From contig JACATO010001525.1 in the NCBI GenBank assembly GCA_018389105.1, positions 266,501 to 330,500 on the forward strand: a DNA stretch of 64,000 nucleotides, in the 5' to 3' direction. The notes below the pieces were generated by a model, which searched no databases, was not told the DNA's origin, and saw only the letters and a program-made list of their open reading frames with translations. Source of the stretch: Nautilus pompilius. Lineage: Eukaryota; Mollusca; Cephalopoda; Nautilida; Nautilidae. A program made the position numbers and the translations under genes. This document shows positions 10,705 to 22,700 of this stretch, one piece after another (position 1 is the first letter of the stretch; every line of letters starts with the position of its first letter).

Positions 10705-13700
10705 GTACGTACTGCTATTTTGCTGCTTGGGGTGTAGAGGCCAGAGCTTCTGTAGTGAACGTCATCATGGCCGCCGACCGACTCCTCTCTCTCTCTCTCT
10801 CTCTCTGCTCGCAGATCGCCTCGTCCGTCTGTCCCATCTCGGTGTTTGATCGGCTAGTATTCAGGCACATATTTCTCGTGAATCTGAGTCGCTATTAAAT
10901 TGCACCTCGCTCAGTAAGCATTAGGTTGGCATCGGGTTAATGGGCCCCCCCCCTCTCCGGTCAATCTGACTATGGCTGGGTATGCTTACGTTCTAATCGA
11001 TGTAAATTTATTTATTTTACTCTTGGTCGGTCATTGTACTTTACCTGGCTGGGTTAAAACCATGTCACTGCCTCTCAGTATGTTTCTATTTGAATATGGC
11101 ATGCAGTTAATAACTGACACCGGCCTTTTAAATCTTGTTGGAAGTTCGGTTAGCAGACGTGAGCTCTCGAATCGTTGTACAGATTTACTACCTTAAGTTC
11201 GACTTTTTCTGATGGCCCTTATTTTACTTGTTTCCCACTGTGTCCTTCCACGCTTTTGTTTCCTTTCCTCCTGACAAATTCAATCTGAAACACGCCTTCA
11301 AAGGCGTGCAGGCATAACTAACTGCCTGTACTGACGTAGAGCAATGCAAGCGAATATTCGAATATATCTCTCTATATAAATCAGATAGCCGATAATAAGG
11401 CTTTCTGCTCTCTCCGGGAGATTTGCTTAGAAACCTATTTCCAGGTAAAAAAAAAAATATTTGTAGTCACCACAGTGTTCATGCCTGCAGAATATCATTT
11501 CTAGGCACAAGTTTCGTAAATAAAATCAGCTGGTAATAATTATCTTTCTTTGGTTTATAGACATTTGATGAGAACAAAATTCATCAAAGTCTTGTGTTCC
11601 AAAATGTACAAATTTTACATCTCTTCCCTTACATTAATATAAGATGATAGCTGCATAATATCGAGAATATCTAGAAATACAGATAAACTGTGTTTTTATG
11701 TCCATATTACTAACATTTTTTTCTTTAACAATTTGAACTAATTTAAATTTAAGTCTTTTGTTTGTTAGTTTTCTGTTTCAGCATTGTTAAGAATAAAGAT
11801 TGCTTGTTTGGAGAGTGTTATTAAAAATAAGTTAGATAAATTAAAAGTAAAACAAAAACAGAGAACAATGTCTGATTTCATAACTCAAATTAAACTAAAA
11901 CAAAATACCATTCCATTTAAACAATCATAAAATGATGACATTTATGCAGTACTGGCTTATTCTTCTTTTACTGTTTTCAAAGACATTGTTTAAAATTCTT
12001 GAATTTTCTCTAGCTTAACAACCCATACCAGCTAATTTGTGGTAGGATAGTCTTGGAATTCAAAAGTAAATTCAGTTAACTTTCTAGATCCACAATTACC
12101 TTCTGCTTCAATGTTTATGGAAAAACAAAGGTTGGTTTGCAGGGAGTATTTAAGTGAACATTGAAGAGTTCAGATGCAGGACATTTTCTATTTTGGTCAG
12201 ATGTCATATTATGATATACTAAGCACAATTTTAGTCAAATTAGGTGGACAAGTATAGGATAGTTGTTGCAAAATGTCATTTTGAGTGCTTATTTGAGAAT
12301 TTCATGTTTTGTATCACACAATCAGTGGATAGCTTTTGACAAAGAATTTAGTTGTTATACTGCATTAAATAAAGGAAAAATGGTGATGCAGAAAACCATA
12401 GTGATTTCAAATGTTACATTGTTATCTAATAATGAACTCTGAAGTTCTCATTCATAAATAATTAGATTAGTTGTGATATAGGTAAAAAATCAAATCTTTT
12501 AGTTGAAGTAAGCTTAGAATGTTACATTGTTGTTTTTTGGTTACTATAATATTTCCAGAGAGAGAGTATAAACATTAATACAAATACAGAAAGATTTTTA
12601 TTAGTAAGAAGAACAAGAAAATTCTGTAGAATTTACATATATCACAAAAATTCTCTTAAGGATTGGCTAAGAAGTTAAGATTTGATGTGTTGAGGCCTTT
12701 TCCCAAGATTGGTTTTTTGGCTGGGGAAGTGATCACTCCCAACTCGAAGCTTTGGCCTCAACCAACATGGATTGCTTATGTGGCCCTCAACACGGCCTTT
12801 TAGACCTATACCAGGAACTTGTTCCACACGGCTTCGGCCTATTCCATTCCCTTCTCGGAGATAAACACTCATACACAAACTTTACACTTGCACCCTCACG
12901 CATGCACCACACACAGAGAAAAAAAAAAAAGAAGTTAAGTTTGCTACTTTATCAGTTGCTAGAAGGTAGGTGACACCATAGTTGCTCCATAAGAAAATTG
13001 ATCTAGAAATGTGAAAACGTAGAACTACCTTCTTTCTGAATTCTTCATATTTTTGGTTTTTTGCTGAATTGTATCCTTACTATATTATGTAAATGACACA
13101 TTTGTAGTCAGCTAACTTTTTTTTTTTTAAGTGGGGGAGTTAGTTATATTGCTAATCAAATCCTTCGACTTGTTGAAATTTGTATTCCAATAAGTAGGTA
13201 AAATTTAACATGCGTCTCTGTGCAAAAAAGTGAATGACATGTGATGATAAAACTATGCCTGTCATGGTGCTGACACATGGGCCCAGATCATGTTTGGAGT
13301 GGGACTATTTACCAGTAGCCATGGGCCAATTGACTGCAAGTTTATTTGATGAGGATGTGATGGCATGTGGATCTAGGGGAAAAGGCAGTGAACAATGGGG
13401 GGTAAATTAAGTGTAACATGATTAATGAGAAGTTCTCAATGACACCTTAGTGTATAGTACCTAACCCTAATCCTGTTTCCCCACTACATCTGTAGTACAT
13501 CTGCCTTATTGCCATTTTTTGCACAATTACTGTTTGGAGATCTTGTGCATTTTTGTGAGCAAGACTGTGGAGAATATTAAGATCGTAACACTTAGCCTTA
13601 TTTTTTTGTCATCTCTGGGATACACACACTAACCATTTGACTCTTCTCTTTTTTTCCGTCTGTCCATGTTTAACTTCTTGCATTCTCTCCCTAAAGTAGA

Positions 13701-16700
13701 ATTAGAAGCTTTTACCATTCATCACCATTACACTGAAAAAACATTATGGTCTGTACTTTTCAGATAGCAGGTAACTTAGCCAAATAGTTTTAACCTAGTT
13801 GGGAAATGAGAAATTGACAGTTATTTCTACATTTTTCATAGAATTAGTGGTGACAAAGTACAGAAGTTTTGGTGTTGTGAAGAATGAGGAAAGTGCAAAG
13901 CAAGAATCCACACAGCTGATAAAAATTTTAGGCTCAAACTTGGTTCATGGTGCTTCAGCTACAAAGTGGAGGCATTGAGAGTGGTGATAAAAATGAAATG
14001 ACATACAGCAGAAAACATGGAACCTGCGGCCAAAGTTATTAATGAGTGCACATTAGGTTTGTCACAAGGTGTTCAGGCAATACTGCCCAATTTCACAGCA
14101 AAAAAAAGATTGAGAGAAGGCAAAGAAATGAAGTTGATGCAGTTCCTCTGCTCCCAGATAATCTTGAAATTCTTATACCAGAAAACTACAAGACTTATGA
14201 ACCATGGAATTGTGTAGTTGAAAACTCTTTATTTCTGACAGCGGCCCTAGTTCACACAGGATACTACTATTTTGGCAGCCAACGGAATCTACTTAACATC
14301 AAAAGAATTGAAAACCTGGTATGTTATGGAACATTTTGACCCACATCACTTGTTTTCACAGCTATACGTCATACTTGCAGAAAGATTTGATAGTGCTCAT
14401 CCAGTATTTTATGCTTTGCTACTTATCAAGCAAAGGAATACATATGAAAGACTCTTCCAACATATTAAACAAGCTGAACCTGAACTTTCCTCAGAATCTG
14501 TTTTGTGTGATTTTGAAAATGCAGTAAAGAATATCTTTTCTGATGTGCCATGCCTTTTTTTTTTATCTTAATCAAAATGTGAAAAAGCATGTGAAATGCA
14601 GCTGTCTCATAGGTATAAAAACAATGCTTATATTGCATTGAGTGCAAAAATGATCATGGTACTTTCATTTGTACCTATCGCAGACTTAGACAAGGCCATA
14701 GACAGATTTGCAGAAGAACTGCAGCTACTCCTTCATTGGTTTGAAGGTTATTATCTGGGCCACCCAGCTCACCAAGGAAATGGAATATGTCCAGCACCAT
14801 TTTCTCCAGAATGTGGTCATTGTACAACAGGGTCCTGAACAACAGGACTAACAATCGCCCAGAGGTTGTGCATCAAAGGATACAGGCCAAATTGAGAATG
14901 ATACACCCAGCAGTATGGAAAGTTGTAGATGGCCTCTGTAAAGTGCATCATTGATGCAATATATATAATTAGTGGCAGGTCCTGACCTGCCACAGAAATT
15001 GAAAATACTATGATGCAAATAAGCATATGTTCAAAATTACTACAGATTATAATAGCAGGGACATTAAAAATAATTTTACACAAATTTAAGTCAATAATTT
15101 AATATAATAAATTTAAGTCACAAATGTTACTCTATACTGTAATTGTTTGCTAATCCTCAAAAATGGGTTATAAAATAAAATAAATTTTGTCACTTTGAAA
15201 TCATTTTACTTATTTAAATTTAAATATATTTCCACTATTTTTTAGAGTGACTCCAAAAGCATCAGTAGGCACTGCCACACTATGTATCATTCAGAGCATC
15301 CCTCACGGCAAACTGGTTAGTGGCAGTGGCTGTGGAGAATAGTCCTAGACCAGATTGTGTTAGGGAAAACTAGCCTTTAGTGTGTGGTCTCTTGCTGTTT
15401 AGTTTCATCTTGTTTGCCTGAGTTTATTCTGTTTCCCTACCACTAATTGAAAGAGTTTTAAAGTATTCTTATGTGAAGCTTGCTAAACCTGGTTGGGTGA
15501 AGAGGGTTGATATGCAGCAGCAACAACTGGAATGAGTTTGTAAGGAGTTTGTCAAGCTTGAAAACAATACAGTTCTTATTTATTTACTTGGTGTTTATAC
15601 TTATAGCTATGTAGATTGGAATAAATTTAAAGACAGATGCACACCTTCACACATGGTAATGTTGTTTTCTATAGGGTATGTATTTAAAGTCTTCTCAATT
15701 TTGTTTTTTTGTTTTTTCATGTTTAAAAATTAATATTATTTATAGTTTTTTTGTTGACCACTTGTTTATAAAGACCATTTTTGAGCATTGCTATTGATTT
15801 TCATTCATAGGTTTTACTATCTTGAACTTTATTATGAATGTTTTATAATTAATGTTAATTTTATTTTATTACTTTTTAAGTTGGAGGGAGAAGAGAGTAA
15901 TGTGTGTGCAGAGCCTGTGGCTCTGGCCATGGTTCTTCCTCAACACCCTACTCCTCCTCCATCACCGCCACCTTACCAAGCCCTGTCAGAGAGAAAACCA
16001 ACAACAGGTAAGCTTGTCCCTGCACCAGTAAATAGTCTGACTGTCAGTGAAGATATGCCCTCAGAACATTAAGCTACATCCTCAAAATTTTAAGTAGATT
16101 AAACTCAGCAATTTTTAATCGGTCTCATTTCCACCAGTGTGGCAGGTTTTTTAACTTGAGAAATTCAGTCAAGAATCTTCATGCATACCAGCACTATCAC
16201 ACAGCAGAACTGGGCTGTTTGCTAAAGCAAGAAGCCTTTGATAAGTTGTCATGTGTATTTTACAAAGGAACTGCGGTTATGTATTGAGTTATTGGTCTGC
16301 CTACTTACTACTAAATTGGTAAAACTGTATTTTCTTCCACCACTTCTTTGATGAAATTTGTGTGGGAGGTTTATTTCTATTGTTTGTTTTCACCAATACA
16401 CATTACATGCTGATCTTTTTACTATGGACTGTTTTTTCAAACAAAAAAAGTTCTTCTGGATGATGATGTATTAATTTAATTTTTGACTTTTTTTTATAAA
16501 GTGATTTTAAAAAACGTGGAATTTTCAGGTCAACACTGGAAAATAATTAGTCTTTACTATTTTAAAAAGGGATTAATATATAGTTGCCAGGGTTCACCCT
16601 CTACAGAAAGTCCTACCTGACATCAGAAATACAGAATATTTATATTAGTGATTTGTTTGCATATGGTAATTCCTAGACACTTTATATTAGTGATTGCACA

Positions 16701-19700
16701 TTTAACAGTTAGTAGTGTTATTGCAGTTCTGGCTAACCCTAGCTTAGTGGTTATTTTACCAGTGAAAGGTTTGTTATCCCCCTACCCAACTCCTCTTCCT
16801 CCTCCAGTTTGGGTAACTTCTCATCCAAGAAAGTTTTGGGTGTGGTTACATACTGCATTCTTTAAAAAAAACACTAAAAGAAGAGAGAAGGTATTGCTAA
16901 TGATAGTTCACTTTTTATCTTGTGTAGTATTTAGCTGAAAAAATATGATTTTTATTGGGTCATATTATTAAGAAAATGATAGGTATATTTCAAGAATCCA
17001 TCTTACCTCTTTCTATTTGTGCAATAATTTTATGACTTGTCAGTAAAGATTTTGACTTTTATTAAGTTAAGTGTATTGAAGAGTTAATTTTGAACATCTA
17101 ACATAAGGTAAATTTTAATTGTAATTTTTTCCTCTCCTTCCCTTGATCAACATTGAAGTTATATTTAGACATTTAATCTCCATGTCTACCTTCAATACTT
17201 TGTTCATAAAACTGGTTATGGATTGTTTCTCTTTCTCTTATGAGACTATCCTGTCAGTAGGTGTTAGCTTAAATCTGAATACATCCTATTAATCATGTTT
17301 CTTCATTATGTCTTTTGTTTTGTTATGTTTGGATGTTAACATTTGTGATAACATTAGATTTAATTTTAGCAGTATTTCTTGTCAAACTGCTTTTTAAATT
17401 TTAAATTATTTTTTGTTTGAGTTTCCCTGCTTTTAATTTAGTTTATTTACACAGGTTTTCAGCTTAGCCTCAACAAAAGAACACACAGTAACTAATTGTA
17501 AATTTGATTTGTCAGATAAAAATTGTTCATTGTGTAGATGAGTCTACACTGTATTCAGAATTATTCTAAATTTCAGAATTAATGTATTGAATGAATATCC
17601 AAGTTCATTTACATTTTACTTTTATATTTCAAAATTTTTTTTATATTGCTTTTTTGGCACTGGTGTGCCAAGCTTTCAACAACAACATTACCCAAGGAGA
17701 AATTCTATGTATCAGGCAGTTCTAGATATATACCAGACAATCTTCCAGCTTCTTTCCTAGATAGTACTATAGTATTGTCAGGCTAAGTCAACAGAGGCTT
17801 AGTAGATCAGAGTAGCAACTCTCAGGATTCAGGATTGCTCTAGTTATGTTAATTCAGATCATATTAGTGGTTGGGATATGAGTCTGAAAAGCAGAAAGGC
17901 ATAAAGAACAAATGTGCTTCAATTTTAATTTAAACGTATCAACCCTCTGAACCACAAGGTCTGGCTGCCAAGACATGGTTAACTTGGCAAAAGCTTTTAT
18001 ATTAAATTCTGTACCTAGAATGTTAGTGGCTGGGAGCTTCATACTTTTTGTTAAGGCAACATTCAAAAATCTTTAGCACTAAGGAGTTACAGAGAGGTGA
18101 ATTGATGCCAACTTGCACTTGTATGTACTCATTTAAAAAATGGCTACTAAGGCCTAAAATAAAATGCAGTAAGTACATTGATAGAAAGTAAAACTACCTG
18201 AATTTTTCAGCAGCTTCCTGTCTTAGTATTTCCAGAAGTGGCCCTTTAACTCTCACTTGAAGTATCTGTTTGAATAAACATTTTTGCAGCACCTGATTCA
18301 AATTTTGTTAAACACCAATTAATATCAGCTTAAGCCTTATAGTGAGTAGCTATGTAAGCTTCATAAGTTTCTCCACATTTCTGGCCTCCTGGTAATTGAT
18401 GGTGTTGCCAACCAAAATAACCCATTGCAAACTGGCTATTTTCATCAAGACTGAAGAGTTTTGTTATCTCTGATTTTACCGTGTCTTGTTCATATATGTG
18501 GGAAGTTTACATGAATCTATTAATGATAGTCATTTGTCTACACTGCATAATGAAGCCTGAACAAGTCAATATCAGGATTGTGCAAATGTATCCATAGTAA
18601 GGTGGTAGTCTATTCAATAAACATGTAAACATTTGGCACTTTCTTTAAAAATCTAGAAAGCTGTTGAGACTACAATATTAAGGGAACAGTAATGTGCATC
18701 TTTAAGGGCAATTTTTTTAGGCATAAGGAAAATATTGTCCTTTACATGGCTACACTACTTAACACCACTTTTATTAAACAGCCTGGAATGTTCTACATCT
18801 GTATAGGAAATTGCCAAAAAAAAAGTGTTTCTTAGGTACAGAAGTATAGGGTGTTAAAAATACAACTGTCAGAAGACGCATCCCACCTGCACGATGAACC
18901 TGTTTCACATCTAATTTCATCTCCAGTGCTTTTAATCTGACACCGATTTTTAAGCCTATCTATGACTGATTACAAAATAATGCTTGTCTTAAATTTAGAC
19001 ATACAATCAACAGGTTCTGTTTTTCAACTAGACAAGGTTATTTACTTTGGTCTTTAGAATAACAACTTTTGCACCTGCCAGCATATGCTGTTCTATGCTA
19101 CCACAACCTGCCTTGTGAGAGGATCTTGGGTACCCTGGTTGGTTGGCACCCTGTGATCCAGAAGGAAAAAATTTGCCCCAGTCTTCCAAAACCACCATTG
19201 TTAGTGATGCTGGTTATAGCTTGCTTTATCTCTCACTTATCTCGTCGCTTCAGTGTTTTACTCAAATAATTTAAAAAAAAAAAAAGAAAGCAGGACATTT
19301 TTAGGTACTTTAAGTGCTTGTCTGATAAAATCACACCACCTGGGAAGTGTCCAGGTTTGCTGAGCCTAATAATTCCACTAAAAACTAGTTGTATAACCGT
19401 CACTCCATCTTGTGGTACCCACAGAGCAGAATGCAATAAAAGTATCCCGTTTGTGTGAGACCACTGCTGCTGGTGGTAAAGGTTGTACAACCGTTGCAAA
19501 GTCAAGATGTGATGCTGTTCGATATACAGTGGAACCTCACTAGTTAGACTGGCCCCCATGGTACCACAATTGATTTTTCTAAAATGATGTTGGGGACAAC
19601 ACTCTAGTCATAAGTGGGGAAAAAAACACCTAAAATTATATAACGATGATGTAACTATTCAAAAGGATAAAACTAATAAACTCTCGATAAGTAAAATAGT

Positions 19701-22700
19701 CTCTACCCTCTGCATAGTGCATCGAAATGTGTCTGAGAAATCTAGCAGTTCTAAAGGTGCCACAGCAGCTGCAAAATAATTGGTAATTTATGTAAACAAT
19801 TCTTCTATGTTGTAAAGTAATATTAAAATATGTTCTTGCCAGTTCATAGCATATACTAATTATGCATTTTATTTTACATATTGTCTTGTAAACCACACCA
19901 CTAAATTTCTTCACATGTTCATTTTATTTGTAATTAAGTTGAACTAATGTATAATTTTGTACACTTATTATTATATGCTTTTCATTTGTTTTTAAAAAAA
20001 GATGTTAGTCTACTGTGCACCTTATATTTAAAATATACAGCATGGTTAGAGTTCTTTTTTTAGCTGTCAAACACGTGAACTGGGTTCACCTATTGGTAGC
20101 ATTTCCGTTTTATTTGGATCGTCACTGAGGTGAAGATAACTGGTTCTTAGTAAGGTTATTTCAAACCATATGTTCTATGAAGATGCTTAAATATTGGTGA
20201 AGCCTTAGATCTGCTGTTCTCTATTGTACAGTTACTCTAAATAACGATTGTCTCCATTTTGTTTTTGAAAAAAAGTTAGAACACTGACACATTTGTCGGA
20301 CATTGCTTGCTACCAGAACTGCTTTTTTCTTTTCCATTATTTAGATAATTTACCAAAAAATACAAACAAACAAATCCTCTTGTATATTTAAAAAAAAAAT
20401 ATTGTATTTGCATCTTGTTACTGATTTTCAGTAAAATTGCATAATTTGAGGAAAAAACTTAAAACGATCTGATATGGACATTTATCCTTTAGGAGAACAG
20501 ATGGTGTTTATTTATTAATGGAATAAATGTTTGTGTGACTTGACAAACCTAGAAGAACTTGAACTTCAAAAATTGAGCTATTTTGCATTTATTAATGAGA
20601 AGAATCTCCATGTGGCAGTTATTTCTGGTTGAAACTAAATTTAAAAAAATTGGGGTAACAGGTATTCAGACTGTTTGGTTGGGTCTTTAATGTTTTATTC
20701 CAACAAAAGGTTAAACTTAAGAATTAAACTCTTTTTGATCATAATTCTTGTGAAGCCATAGAGACTTAATTTATCAAGTAGAGAGCAAAAAAATTTACTG
20801 TTTGACTTGTTACTTTCCAAATTCTAATTAATAAATCGAAATTGTCAAACTTAACTTTTTTTTAATGATAAAATTCAAAATCTTGTAAAATTTGTTTTTA
20901 GTACTTATTTTCAGAGATTTAATTTTTCTAAGGGTGCCTTGTACTTCCTAAAATATTATTAATTATTGTGGATTTTGTATTTCTTGGTGCAGGTTTCTGT
21001 CCACATGGCGAGTCCTTGCCTTCCTATTCTGTAGCTACCAATTTGCCATCATATGAGGAGGCAGAGCGCACCAAACAGGAGACCAATGATGTGGAGAGGT
21101 CACTTGATGATAGCAGAGCTCAGGTACAACTTCGGAGGAGTGGTTGGTGTCTTCATTTTAGTTTAGAAACTACATTTTCGTTTTTGAAAAAAAAAATAGT
21201 TTACTGATCAGTGATCACCACAGCAGCAAATACATTCTATCATTCTTATTAGACAGTGTGCATCAAAATCTAGGGTGTCTGGCTACGGGGCTGGGGGCCG
21301 AGTTACCTGTCTGGCATGGTCGTGGCGTAGGGTAACATTGTCACCACACACCCTCACCAAGGTGGTCTTGTAAAGGATGGTGAGCAGGGGACTAAGATAG
21401 TATTGGCCACATTTGGCCAATAATGGCCACGCACAAGATTTCAGATAATGTTCAGCAAAGCTGTTAACTAAGATTACACACAAACATTCCTGATTATTTT
21501 TTTGTTCTTTACTTAAAAACAAATAAAAGCCTTAAGTCAATATATAATGTAATCTTTGTGATTGCATACCTGCATGTACTGTAGTTGCTGGCATGTGGGT
21601 GGAGCCAGGCTGCTGGTGAAGAAAAAAGCATTTAGATTTGGCTTTAGCTGATCAGGCCAAGAAACAACAACGGCTGTTCTGAGCTGCTGCTTGTTTACAT
21701 TACAACTCTGACTGTCTTATCCAGTACATGTGATACAGTAAACTTGCAGTGAAGCCACATTTTGGGCTGTTTTTCTTAACTAATCTGTGGCATGAGAAAC
21801 AAACTTCTCCACACTTTTCTCTAATGGAAGAGGTTGGTCTACGGAGCAAGTTGCATGATGGTTTTTTTTTATTTTTTTTTACTGTAAGTGAGCCATAACT
21901 TAGTGTGCTCTCTGTATGACCTCTCTATTTCATTACTTGGCTGTAGAAACATTTATACATATGAGATCATAAAAATTGGTTCATAATATCCACTGTTGAC
22001 GTTTATAATGTTTTTACAGGGGTATTGGTTTCTGTGTTTATGTTCATTTATACTTATGTCAGGTCCTGGTTGATAGAATTATGATACTTTGTGCACTCAA
22101 CACTTGGGACCAGTAACCCTTTCTCTTAATACTTTTTTTTTTCTTAAAATTATGATTTATGAAATCAGGAGACTAAGAATGATAAGTTCCATCACATATG
22201 TACTGTTGTATTGCTAGTTGTTATAGTCGGGTATGCTTTGGCTTTGCTAATTTGCCAGCTTATTTAGTTTTAATTGCAGGATGTCTGAAATTTTCCATTA
22301 CATTTCAAACTGAAAGTCACAGCAGATGAAATGATGGGGTAGAAAGCATCAACTACAAAATTTCATTTGAATATGAGTGTGTTATTTTTTTAAAAAAAGA
22401 ATAATGATAATTACAGAAGTGTCAAATGATGGATTTCCACAAATGAAGTTAGTTGGAAAGAGGAGTGATGTTGGTGGTAAATGGGGAGGGCGCAGATTCC
22501 AGAAAGCAAACTACTGTCAGCTTGAAATTACAGTTCACTGGACGATACCTAGCACAGATGTCAAAGGTCATTGCAGCTGATGTTAACTCTTTTCTATATT
22601 TAGTGGCAATGGGAGTCTCTGGATGCAGCCAGATAGACATTGCTGATGTAGAGGAATTTAGAGCACATATTTGCACATGAGCCAACAATCGGTTTAGAGA

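Larger units (their letters stand above)
10705..15880 (+). other. NDFIP intron 1 (about 5.2 kb)
   Basis: Starts GTACGT and ends CTTTTTAAG. It contains a CT microsatellite (10783-10807), AT-rich sequence, a less AT-rich patch at about 12670-12940 of unknown origin, and the degenerate MULE-type transposon. No alternative exon was recognised. Confidence 0.8.

Noticed and set aside
10578-10898. 106-codon open frame overlapping NDFIP exon 1, with an internal MAADR start
   Set aside because: It is out of frame with NDFIP, is partly made by the CT repeat and has no recognisable domain. The exon 1 solution MERNSRYEV fits the family and splice phase better.
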